This document shows, piece by piece, positions 41,774 to 49,845 of a stretch of DNA of 64,000 bases (its first letter is position 1; each line of letters begins with the position of its first letter). The position numbers and the translations under genes are program-made. Source of the DNA: JBGPLJ01 sp035644395. Its GTDB lineage: Bacteria > Pseudomonadota > Gammaproteobacteria > Steroidobacterales > Steroidobacteraceae. Below the pieces are notes generated by a model. It was not told where the DNA came from and did not search any database. It worked only from the letters and a program-made list of their open reading frames with translations. Where the stretch lies: contig DASQOR010000041.1 of the NCBI GenBank assembly GCA_035644395.1, forward strand, positions 1 through 64,000. The letters run 5' to 3'.

Positions 41774-43084
41774 ATGGCGCGGCCGCCCTCGGTCGAGGAA
41801 ACGTTCGAGATCGAATCGCTGACGCACGACGGGCGCGGAGTGGCGCGGCCGCAAGGCAAGGCGGTCTTCGTCCATGGCGCCCTGCCCGGCGAGCAGGTCA
41901 CGGCGAAGCGTGTACGGCGCCATCGCAATTACGACGAGGCCATTGCGCTTCACATCGGGCGTCCCGCGCCCGAACGGGTGACGCCGCGTTGTCCGCACTT
42001 CGGCGTTTGCGGCGGCTGCGTGCTCCAGCATCTCGCACCCGAGGCGCAGCTCGCTGCGAAGGAGCGGCAGCTTTTCGAGGAACTCGAGCGTGTCGGCCAC
42101 GTGAGCGCCGCCGAGCGCCTGCCGCCGGTCGCGGCGAGCCCGTGGGGCTATCGCCGGCGCGCGCGGCTCGGCGTGAAATACGTACCGAAGAAGGGCGGTG
42201 TGCTCGTGGGCTTCCGCGAGAGCCTTGCCCCGCTCATTGCCGAGATCGGCGAGTGTCACGTGCTGCCGCCCCGCGTGAGCGGGCTGCTTCGTCCGCTGGC
42301 CCTCATGATTGAAACACTCACGATCCGCTCACGGCTGCCGCAGATCGAGGTGTCGGTCGCCGATACTGCGCTCGCGCTCGTCCTGCGCGTGCTCGATCCG
42401 CCGACGCCGGCCGATCGCGAGGCGCTGTCGGCGTTTGCCGCGCGCCATGAGCTCGAGATCTACCTGCAGGGTGGCGGCCTCGACAGTGTGCAAGCGCTGA
42501 CGCCCCCCGCGACTGCGCTGTCGTATTCGCTCGCCCGGGAGGATGTCCGGGTCGGATTCCTGCCGACGGATTTCATCCAGGTGAACGCCGCGGTCAATGA
42601 GTTGCTGGTCGCACGCGCCATCCAGGAACTCGACCCGCGTCCCGGCGATTCAATCCTGGATCTCTATTGCGGCCTCGGCAATTTCACGTTGCCGCTCGCT
42701 CGTCGGGCCGGCCGCGTCACCGGCATTGAAGGCGACGCCGGACTGGTCGCGCGGGCGCGCGCGAATGCCAGCTCGAATGGCATCGCGAACGCCGAATTTC
42801 ATGTGGCGAACCTCGCCGAGGCACTGCCGGACTACGAATGGAACCGGCAGCGCTACGATCTCTTGCTGCTCGACCCTCCGCGGGTCGGCGCGCCGGCAGT
42901 TCTGGGACGGATCGCACGCTGGCGGCCGCGCCGGGTGGTGTACGTTTCCTGCCAGCCGTCGAGCCTGGCGCGCGACGCCGGAGTGCTCGTCCGCGAGCTG
43001 GGTTACACGCTGGGGAGGGCGGGCGTCATCGACATGTTTGCGCACACGGCGCATGTCGAATCGATGGCAGTGTTCGACGGGTAA
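41774..43084 (+). CDS. rlmD: RlmD, 23S rRNA m5U1939 methyltransferase
   Basis: 436 residues from ATG 41774. The N-terminal TRAM domain (FEIESLTHDGRGVAR) is followed by Fe-S cysteines in CPHFGVCGGCVLQHL near residues 73-82. The SAM domain has ILDLYCGLGNFTLPLARR; the catalytic region shows LLLDPPRVG and VYVSCQPSSLARD with the nucleophilic Cys, ending IDMFAHTAHVESMAVF. This is the RumA/RlmD pattern. nagZ follows after about 106 bases. Confidence 0.94.
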   Translation: MARPPSVEETFEIESLTHDGRGVARPQGKAVFVHGALPGEQVTAKRVRRHRNYDEAIALHIGRPAPERVTPRCPHFGVCGGCVLQHLAPEAQLAAKERQLFEELERVGHVSAAERLPPVAASPWGYRRRARLGVKYVPKKGGVLVGFRESLAPLIAEIGECHVLPPRVSGLLRPLALMIETLTIRSRLPQIEVSVADTALALVLRVLDPPTPADREALSAFAARHELEIYLQGGGLDSVQALTPPATALSYSLAREDVRVGFLPTDFIQVNAAVNELLVARAIQELDPRPGDSILDLYCGLGNFTLPLARRAGRVTGIEGDAGLVARARANASSNGIANAEFHVANLAEALPDYEWNRQRYDLLLLDPPRVGAPAVLGRIARWRPRRVVYVSCQPSSLARDAGVLVRELGYTLGRAGVIDMFAHTAHVESMAVFDG

Positions 43085-43190
43085 CGTGCCGTCCCGAGAT
43101 GAAACGGCTGGTGCTAGACGGTAGGCTGTGCGACCGGCGGAGCGGGTATCGCCGGTCCGGATCGCTGCCCGGCAGCGAAAGGAACTTGTC

Positions 43191-44234
43191 TTGTCCCTGG
43201 GGCCGTTGATGGTCGATCTGCGCGGCGTCGAACTCGACGCCGAGGAACGGGAGCTGCTCGGCCACCCGCTGGTCGGCAGCGTCATCCTGTTCACGCGCAA
43301 TTTCACCGACGCCGCGCAGTTGAGCCGCCTGGTCGCCGATATTCGCGCGGTCCGCAATCCCGCGCTCCTCATCGCGGTCGACCATGAAGGCGGCCGCGTA
43401 CAGCGCTTCCGCAAGGGATTCTCCGGGCTGCCGTCCGCGCGCCTGATCGGCCGGCAATACGATATCGACCGGGACTCAGGCGTTGAGCTCGCGCGCGCGA
43501 GCGGCTGGCTCATGGCTGCGGAACTCAGGGCGTTCGGCATCGATATCAGTTTCGCGCCCGTCACGGACCTCGACTACGGCATCAACGAGGCGATCGGCGA
43601 TCGCGCCTTCCACCGCCATCCGGACGCCGTCGCCGCGCTCGCGGGGGCGTGCATGGCCGGCATGCGGGATGCGGGCATGGCGGCGACCGCCAAGCATTTT
43701 CCGGGCCACGGGGCCGTGGCCGCCGATTCGCATCTGACGCTGCCCGTCGATCGGCGCTCGTACGATGATCTCGAGCGCGACCTGGTGCCCTACCGGCGCC
43801 TGATTGCGAACGGCCTGCCGGCGGTGATGATGGCGCATATTGTCTTCAGCAGCATCGACCCCCTGGCCGCGAGCCTGTCGCCCTACTGGGTCAAGGGCGT
43901 CCTGCGCGGCGAGCTGCGCTTCCACGGCGCCGTGCTGACCGATGATCTCGGCATGAAGGGCGCGGCGGCCGCGGGCTCGATGCTTCAACGAGCGCGTCTT
44001 GCGCTCGCGGCGGGCTGCGACGTGCTGCCCATTTGCAATGACCGGGCTGGCGCGATCTCGCTGCTCGACGGCCTCAAGGACCTGGCGGAGCCCGCGAGCT
44101 TCGCGCGGCTCGCTCGCCTGCGCGGCCGGCCCTCGATAGAGCCGCAGGCGCTGTTCGCTTCCGAAGCGTGGCATCGAGCCGCGGACGCGGTCGCACGCTC
44201 GTTGGAGCAACCCAAGCTGAGACTCGACGCATGA
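43191..44234 (+). CDS. nagZ: NagZ, beta-N-acetylhexosaminidase
   Basis: Cytoplasmic family GH3 enzyme of peptidoglycan recycling. 347 residues from TTG 43191, chosen because AAAGGAA (43178-43184) is a good SD at 6 bases and MSLGPLMVDLRG is the usual N-terminus; ATG 43209 is the alternative. Signatures: VDHEGGRVQRFRKGF, TAKHFPGHGAVAADSHLTLP with the catalytic His/Asp loop, and LTDDLGMKGA with the nucleophile Asp. NagZ products induce AmpC in some species. It overlaps the next gene (ATGA). Confidence 0.95.
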   Translation: MSLGPLMVDLRGVELDAEERELLGHPLVGSVILFTRNFTDAAQLSRLVADIRAVRNPALLIAVDHEGGRVQRFRKGFSGLPSARLIGRQYDIDRDSGVELARASGWLMAAELRAFGIDISFAPVTDLDYGINEAIGDRAFHRHPDAVAALAGACMAGMRDAGMAATAKHFPGHGAVAADSHLTLPVDRRSYDDLERDLVPYRRLIANGLPAVMMAHIVFSSIDPLAASLSPYWVKGVLRGELRFHGAVLTDDLGMKGAAAAGSMLQRARLALAAGCDVLPICNDRAGAISLLDGLKDLAEPASFARLARLRGRPSIEPQALFASEAWHRAADAVARSLEQPKLRLDA

Positions 44235-45175
44235 GCCCACCCGATCTGGAACTGCTGACGCGCATAGTGGAATCCGACCCGGACGGCGTGGTCGTCGTCG
44301 ACGCGCAGGCGCCCGACATGCCGGTCGTTTACGTCAATCCGGCGTTTGAGCGGCTCACGGGTCATCCGGCGACGGAGCTCATCGGCCGCAATCTTCGCCT
44401 GCTGCAGGCGAACGATCGCGACCAGGACGCACGCCAACGGCTCGCGCAGGCGATCAAGGCCGGCGACTCGTGCCGCGCGATGATCCGCAATTATCAGAAG
44501 GACGGAACACCGTTCTGGAACGAGCTCGCGATCCAGCCGCTCAAGGGGGCGGACGGGCGGTTGACCCATTACATCGGCTATCACCGCGCGTCCGGTGAAC
44601 GACCGCGCCTCGATGCGAAGGCTCCGGCGACGCGCGACGCCCCGGGTACGCCCACCGTGCCGATCTCGATTGCGCGCGACGACCGGTTGACGGGCCTCTA
44701 TAACCGCAGCTACTTCGAAGACCTCGTGCAGCGCGACTGGGCGATCGCGCAGCGCGACGGGCGCAGCGTCGCCTGGTTCCTGTTCGACATCGATGCGCTC
44801 GGACTCTACAACGATACCTTCGGGCGCAATGCGGGCGATGCCTGCATCCGGCGGATCGCGCGCACGATCGCCGCGCACTTCCGGCGCGCAAGCGACCTGA
44901 CGGCGCGCTACGACGGCGGCACCGTGATCGCGGCAAGCATCGGCATGACGGCGGAACTGGCCGCGCAGCATGCGCGCATCATCCGCGACAAGGTGGCGGA
45001 ACTGCACATCCACCATCCGCGCTGCACGGTGCAGAAGTTCGTCACGGTCAGCGCGGGAATCACCGCAGGCGTGCCAGCGAGCCAGGACGCTCCGCAGGCC
45101 CAGATCGACAAGGTGGCCGCGGCGCTCCGGCAGGCGAAGAGCGACGGCCGCAACCGGGTGCACGAAGCGTCCTAG
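44231..45175 (+). CDS. Cysteine-less LOV/PAS protein with degenerate GGDEF domain
   Basis: 314 residues from ATG 44231. Residues 5-120 are a PAS domain of LOV type: YVNPAFERLTGH, GRNLRLLQ, NYQKDGTPFWNELAI, THYIGYH. The photoactive LOV Cys is replaced by Leu55 (GRNLRLLQ rather than GRNCRFLQ), and the C-terminal flavin-contact Gln by His118. Residues 150-310 are a GGDEF domain: DRLTGLYNRSYFEDL, FDIDALGLYNDTFGRNAGD keep the metal-binding Asp region, but the signature reads DGGTV (228-232) instead of GGDEF. Diguanylate cyclase activity is therefore unlikely; a redox, ligand or c-di-GMP/GTP-binding role is possible. Coupled to nagZ. Confidence 0.85.
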   Translation: MSPPDLELLTRIVESDPDGVVVVDAQAPDMPVVYVNPAFERLTGHPATELIGRNLRLLQANDRDQDARQRLAQAIKAGDSCRAMIRNYQKDGTPFWNELAIQPLKGADGRLTHYIGYHRASGERPRLDAKAPATRDAPGTPTVPISIARDDRLTGLYNRSYFEDLVQRDWAIAQRDGRSVAWFLFDIDALGLYNDTFGRNAGDACIRRIARTIAAHFRRASDLTARYDGGTVIAASIGMTAELAAQHARIIRDKVAELHIHHPRCTVQKFVTVSAGITAGVPASQDAPQAQIDKVAAALRQAKSDGRNRVHEAS

Positions 45176-45822
45176 TCGGAGCTGCCGCCGACCGTCGTGA
45201 TGATCGCGACCACGCCGAAGGCTGGATGGTCGAAGTAGTGGCGCTCGAACGGACGCATCCGCCGGTCCTGGTGGAGTCGGAAAGTCATCGGTCCCGCCGG
45301 CAAATTCGGCTGCAGGAGCTTTGGCAGCGGATCAGCGGTCGTGTAGAGGAGATCGAGCTCGAGGTGCAGGAAGCGGCCGCGCTGCAGCGTGATCGATCCG
45401 GAGATGCCGCTCGAGGCATCGACCAGGCTATCGATCGCAATGGCCGTCCCCGCGTCGCGCTCCGGAACCGTGACGCGGATGCCGAAATGCGCGAGCGGTT
45501 CGTAGCCGGCGTTGCGACGCAGGGCGGCTTCGGTCCCCGCCAGCTGGAACTGCGCCGGGTTGAGCGGGCGGAAGCTGTCGGCGGGAACGGCCGCATCGGC
45601 GGGCGTTGTCGGCACGTCGGCATTGACCGGTGCGGCTTGCGGGGCGACATCCCAGAACTCGGGGCTTGCGACGGTGCCGTTGTAGCGAAAGATGACGAGT
45701 TCGACGTTGAAGGTGTCGGGCGAGGGCGTGGCGCCGCTCACATCGCCGGCAAGCGTCGCGCAGAGGAGGGCGGCAGCGCCCAGCGCTGCAGCAATCGCTC
45801 GATATCGATCGGTCGTCGGCAT
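45172..45822 (-). CDS. csiV: CsiV-family periplasmic protein
   Basis: 216 residues from ATG 45822. A signal peptide (IAAALGAAALLCATLAGDVSGA) precedes the family pattern FNVELVIFRYNGTVASPEFW, then LAGTEAALRRNAGYEPLAHFGIRV and GSITLQRGRFLHLELDLLY, and near the end RRMRPFERHYFDHPAFGVVAII. CsiV was named for a Vibrio peptidoglycan-binding cell-shape protein. It lies 40 bases after mfd in the same direction, a common pairing. Its stop TAG overlaps the stop of the convergent LOV/GGDEF gene in one CTAG. Confidence 0.82.
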   Translation of the reverse strand: MPTTDRYRAIAAALGAAALLCATLAGDVSGATPSPDTFNVELVIFRYNGTVASPEFWDVAPQAAPVNADVPTTPADAAVPADSFRPLNPAQFQLAGTEAALRRNAGYEPLAHFGIRVTVPERDAGTAIAIDSLVDASSGISGSITLQRGRFLHLELDLLYTTADPLPKLLQPNLPAGPMTFRLHQDRRMRPFERHYFDHPAFGVVAIITTVGGSSD

Positions 45823-45862
45823 GTTGAAAGTGTAGCGGAAAGCGCCGGGCGGCTCGCGAGCC

Positions 45863-48800
45863 TTAAGCGAGTTTCGCGAGCAGATCGGCAACGTACTGCA
45901 GGCGGTCCTCTTCCTTCTCGAGCTTGGCCTGAAAGCGCAGCTTGAGCGGCCCGTCGAGACGGAACTTGCCGCGGGGCTCCTGCAGCAGGCGGATGATCCT
46001 GGCGGGATCGACCGCGGTCTCGGCTTCGAACAGCAGAAATCCGCCGGCCGCGCTCGCATCGATCTTGCGCACGCCGAGCGGTGTCGCGCGCGCCTTGAGG
46101 CGCGAGATGCGTACGAGGTTGCGGGCGGGCTCCGGCAACGGGCCGAAGCGGTCCGTGAGCTCGGCCATGAAGTCGTCAAGTTCCGCACCGTCCGCGGCGC
46201 CGGCGATCCGCTTGTAGAGCACCAGCCTCAGGTGCACATCCGGTACGTAGGTTTCGGGCAGCAGGGCGGGCAGGTGCAGGTCGACCTCGGCGCCGCTCGC
46301 GAGCGGCCGCTCGAGATCGGGTTCGCGGCCGGCCTTGAGCGCTTTGACGGCGCGCTCGAGCAGTTCCATGTAGAGCGAAAAGCCGATCTCCTCGATCTGG
46401 CCGCTCTGCTCCTCGCCGAGCAGTTCGCCGGCGCCACGGATCTCGAGGTCGTGCGTTGCGAGGGTGAAACCCGCACCGAGTTCTTCCAGCGACTCGATCG
46501 CCTCGAGACGCTTCGCCGCATCCGCGGTGATCGCGGCCCGGGGCGGCGCGACGAGGTAGGCGTACGCGCGATGGTGCGAGCGGCCGACCCGGCCGCGCAA
46601 CTGGTGGAGCTGCGCAAGCCCGAACCGGTCCGCGCGGTTGATGACTATCGTGTTCGCGGTCGGCACGTCGATGCCGCTTTCGATGATGGTCGTCGACACG
46701 AGGAGGTTGAATCGCCGGTGGTAGAAATCGAGCATCAGCTGCTCGAGATCACGCTCGCGCATCTGTCCGTGCCCGACGCCGACGGTCGCCTCCGGCACGA
46801 GCTCGCGCACCTCGTCCGCCATCCTGTCGATCGACTCGACCACGTTGTGGACGAAGTAGATCTGCCCGCCGCGACGGATTTCCCTGAGGCAGGCCTCGCG
46901 GATGAGCGGCGCGTTCCACTCCGTGATGAACGTCTTGATGGCGAGTCGCGCGGCGGGTGGCGTCGCGATGAGCGACAGGTCGCGCAGGCCGCCGAGCGCC
47001 ATGTTGAGCGTGCGCGGTATGGGCGTCGCCGTGAGCGTGAGCACGTCGACTTCGGCGCGCAGGCTCTTCAGGCGCTCCTTGTCGCGCACGCCGAAGCGGT
47101 GTTCCTCGTCGACGATCACGAGGCCGAGGTCCTTGAAGCGCGGCTGGGCATGCAGCAGCCGGTGGGTCGCGATCACGACGTCGACCTGGCCCTCGCCGAG
47201 GGCCCGGACGGTCTCGGCGGTTTCCGGACCCGTGCGAAAGCGTGACAGCACGGCAATGCGCACGGGCCAGTCCGCAAAGCGGTCGGTGAATGTCTGGTAG
47301 TGCTGCTGGGCGAGCAGAGTCGTCGGCACGAGGACGGCAACCTGCTTGCCCGCATTCACGGCAGCGAAGGCGGCCCGCAGCGCGACTTCCGTCTTGCCGA
47401 ATCCCACATCGCCGCAGATCACGCGGTCCATGGGCTTGCCCGAACGCATGTCGGCGAGCACCTGGTCGATCGCCTGCGCCTGGTCGGGCGTCTCCTCGAA
47501 CGGGAAGGTCGAGGTAAACGCCCGGTATTCGCTCTCCCGCACTTCGATACTCACTCCCTGGCGCGCCGCGCGCCTCGAATAGAGATCGAGGAGCTCCGCG
47601 GCGACGTCCCGGATGCGTTCGGCCGCCTTCCTGCGGATCTTCGCCCAGTCGCCCGTCCCGAGCTTGTGCAGCGGCGCCGTTTCGGCTGGCGCTCCGCTGT
47701 AACGGCTGACGAGATTGAGCGCCTGCACGGGCACGTAGATCTTGTCGCCGTCCGCGTACTCGAGCAGCAGGAACTCCCCGACCTCGCCGCCGATCTCCAT
47801 CGTGGTGAGTCCGCGGTACCGGCCTACGCCGTAGAGTTCATGGACAACCGGTGAGCCGATGTTGAGGTCGGTGAGTTCCTTGAGGATGACGTCCGGGTCG
47901 CGCTCGCTGCGCTTGCGCCGGCGTTCCTGGCGCGCGCGTTCGCCGAAGAGCAACTCTTCGGTCAGCAGGGCGAGGGGCTCAGCGGGCAGGAGGAGGGAGC
48001 CGACATCCGCGGCGACGGCCAGCGCGAGCCGCATCGAGCCGCCGCGAAATTCCGGCCAGCCCGCGACCGGCTGGGGCCTGATGCCATGGGCCGCGAGTAA
48101 TTCGATCATGACCTCGCGCCGGCCGGCGGAATCGGCGACGAGCAGGGTGCGGCCCGCGAATCCGTCGAGGAACCGCGCCAGAGCCAGCGTCGGCTCCGGC
48201 GCCCTCGTATCGAAGCGAACGTCGGGCGCCACCGCGCTCGCAAGGTTTTCGTCCGTGTCCGTCCCGGTGCCGGTGACGAGTTTCACGCGGCTCAACTGCA
48301 CGCCGGCATTCGCCGCGAGCCGCGCACCCAGCTCCGCGACCGACAGATAGAGATCGCCGGGCGCCACGATTGGATGCTCGCGGTCGTGCGCGTACTGTTC
48401 GTACCGCGACTCGATATCGCTCCAGGCGCGCACGGCCGCAGGCAACGCCTCGGCCGAATCAATGATCACCGCAGTCGCCGGCAAGTAGTCGAAGAGCGTG
48501 CTGGTCGCCTCGAAGAAGAGCGGCAGGAAGTACTCGATGCCGCCGGGCGCGAGACCGTTGCTCACATCCCGGTAGATGGGACTGCGGCCTGGATCGCCTT
48601 CAAAGCGCGCGCGATAGCGCCGCCGGAAGGCCTTGACCGAGTCCGGATCGAGCGGAACCTCGCGCGCTGGCAGCAGGCGCACCTCGCGCAGCCGGTTGCC
48701 GGATCGCTGCGTCTCGGGGTCAAAGACGCGAATGGTCTCGATCTCGTCGTCGAAGAGGTCGATGCGCAGCGGCGCGTCCGCGCCCATGGGGAAGATGTCG

Positions 48801-49306
48801 ATGATCGAGCCGCGGATGGCGCACTCGCCGGGCGTCATCACCTGCGCGACCTGCGCGTAGCCCGCCTGGATCAGGCGCAGGCGAAAGTCCTCGCGCGACA
48901 GGCGGTCGCCCCGGGACAACAGCAACGTGTGCGACTCGACGTACGCCGGCGGCGGCAAGCGCTGCAGCAGGGTTTCGAGCGTGACGATGACGACGCCGCG
49001 CTTGAGCGAGGGCAGTTCGTAGAGGACCGCGAGGCGCTGCGAAATGATGTCGGGATGCGGCGAGAAGCGGTCGTAGGGCAGGGTCTCCCAGTCGGGGAAA
49101 GCGAGAACGGGGAAGTCGCCACCCGCGAAGAATCTGAGCTCCGATTGCAGTCGATCCAGAGCGCGTGCCGATTCCACGACCACAGCGAGCGGCCCCTGCG
49201 CGAGCCGAGCGCCTTCCGCTATGGCGAGCGCCGGCGCGCTTCCATAGAGCTGGCCCCAGCGAATCCACTGGCCGGCGGCGCGCGGCATCGGAGGCGTCAG
49301 GGGCAT
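45863..49306 (-). CDS. mfd: Mfd, transcription-repair coupling factor
   Basis: 1147 residues from ATG 49306, equal to E. coli Mfd (1148); a TTG-type extension to 49351 would cross a strong hairpin. The UvrB-like N-terminal module (LPDWETLPYDRFSPHPDIISQR, GECAIRGSIIDIFP) is followed by the RNA polymerase-interaction domain (SPVVHELYGVGRYRG). The translocase has Walker A GDVGFGKTEVALRAAF, Walker B VDEEHRFGV and motifs TATPIPRTLNMAL and ESGIDVPTANTIVI. The TRG and C-terminal D7 regions are present. It releases stalled RNA polymerase and recruits UvrA. Confidence 0.97.
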   Translation of the reverse strand: MPLTPPMPRAAGQWIRWGQLYGSAPALAIAEGARLAQGPLAVVVESARALDRLQSELRFFAGGDFPVLAFPDWETLPYDRFSPHPDIISQRLAVLYELPSLKRGVVIVTLETLLQRLPPPAYVESHTLLLSRGDRLSREDFRLRLIQAGYAQVAQVMTPGECAIRGSIIDIFPMGADAPLRIDLFDDEIETIRVFDPETQRSGNRLREVRLLPAREVPLDPDSVKAFRRRYRARFEGDPGRSPIYRDVSNGLAPGGIEYFLPLFFEATSTLFDYLPATAVIIDSAEALPAAVRAWSDIESRYEQYAHDREHPIVAPGDLYLSVAELGARLAANAGVQLSRVKLVTGTGTDTDENLASAVAPDVRFDTRAPEPTLALARFLDGFAGRTLLVADSAGRREVMIELLAAHGIRPQPVAGWPEFRGGSMRLALAVAADVGSLLLPAEPLALLTEELLFGERARQERRRKRSERDPDVILKELTDLNIGSPVVHELYGVGRYRGLTTMEIGGEVGEFLLLEYADGDKIYVPVQALNLVSRYSGAPAETAPLHKLGTGDWAKIRRKAAERIRDVAAELLDLYSRRAARQGVSIEVRESEYRAFTSTFPFEETPDQAQAIDQVLADMRSGKPMDRVICGDVGFGKTEVALRAAFAAVNAGKQVAVLVPTTLLAQQHYQTFTDRFADWPVRIAVLSRFRTGPETAETVRALGEGQVDVVIATHRLLHAQPRFKDLGLVIVDEEHRFGVRDKERLKSLRAEVDVLTLTATPIPRTLNMALGGLRDLSLIATPPAARLAIKTFITEWNAPLIREACLREIRRGGQIYFVHNVVESIDRMADEVRELVPEATVGVGHGQMRERDLEQLMLDFYHRRFNLLVSTTIIESGIDVPTANTIVINRADRFGLAQLHQLRGRVGRSHHRAYAYLVAPPRAAITADAAKRLEAIESLEELGAGFTLATHDLEIRGAGELLGEEQSGQIEEIGFSLYMELLERAVKALKAGREPDLERPLASGAEVDLHLPALLPETYVPDVHLRLVLYKRIAGAADGAELDDFMAELTDRFGPLPEPARNLVRISRLKARATPLGVRKIDASAAGGFLLFEAETAVDPARIIRLLQEPRGKFRLDGPLKLRFQAKLEKEEDRLQYVADLLAKLA

Positions 49307-49338
49307 GGCAGGTACCGGTATCGACCCATCAAGCAATA

Positions 49339-49376
49339 CAAGGCCCGTCACGGACCGTGCGGTCCGTGGGGCCTTG
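49339..49376 (-). terminator. Strong hairpin between the small secreted gene and mfd
   Basis: Outer arms 49339-49346 and 49369-49376 (8 bp) and inner arms 49349-49357 and 49360-49368 (9 bp) are perfectly complementary, with a 2-base bulge at 49347-49348 and a minimal loop. On the minus strand the hairpin is followed by the T-rich TATTGCTT, so it may terminate the small gene at 49419-49700 or attenuate transcription into mfd. Confidence 0.5.
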
Positions 49377-49418
49377 AGGGGTCGCGAGCTTAGCAGACCG
49401 CCGCGGGCGGTCGAACGA

Positions 49419-49700
49419 TCAGCTGGCGGTCGCTACCGCGGTGATCACTCGGTCGTTTTCGAAGAACACGCTGAAGCCCGGGTAATCCCAGCGCGTGATC
49501 GGCGGTTTGCCGACGGCGGAATGTTTGCTGACCGGCGCACCGAATTTCGTTTCAACGGATTGCATCGTCGAGCCGCGCGCGGGGTGATCGACCGCGGCGT
49601 CGCGGACCGACATGTTGCCGTCGATCGATACGATTTCCGCGGTGGCGAGCGGGGCAGCGCACACGACGAGAGCAGCCACTAGCAACGAGGGGATCTTCAT
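49419..49700 (-). CDS. Small conserved secreted protein of unknown function
   Basis: 93 residues from ATG 49700. A signal peptide (KIPSLLVAALVVCAAPLATA) is followed by about 70 residues with RGSTMQSVETKFGAPVSKHSAVGKPPITRWDYPGFSVFFENDRVITAV. The 'TMxxVxxxFGxP' motif recalls BamE/OmlA-type small domains. I have the impression of similar short proteins beside mfd in related bacteria, but cannot name a function. It is upstream of mfd in the same direction and divergent from the lol operon (145-base gap). Confidence 0.72.
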   Translation of the reverse strand: MKIPSLLVAALVVCAAPLATAEIVSIDGNMSVRDAAVDHPARGSTMQSVETKFGAPVSKHSAVGKPPITRWDYPGFSVFFENDRVITAVATAS

Positions 49701-49828
49701 AGGGCAGCCTCCACAGGGGACGGCCGCAATATAGCATCGCCGTTGCCACGCGAACAATTTCATCTAAGTATTTGAAAGATTAGCGGAATGAATCACAGTC
49801 TGTGACGCCTGTCGCAGTCTGGCGGATA

Positions 49829-49837
49829 TGCTTTAAT
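49829..49837 (+). promoter_or_regulatory. Possible extended -10 before the lol operon
   Basis: TGCTTTAAT at 49829-49837 has the TGn plus -10 form of an extended -10 element in an AT-richer intergenic region. The implied start would lie only a few bases before the ATG at 49846. No clear -35 box. Confidence 0.3.
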
Positions 49838-49845
49838 CGCCGCCC

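Noticed and set aside
43178..43210. A sigma-E -35 like GGAACTT at 43181 upstream of nagZ
   Set aside because: No TCnnA box follows at 16-17 bases; the AAAGGAA part serves better as the nagZ ribosome-binding site.
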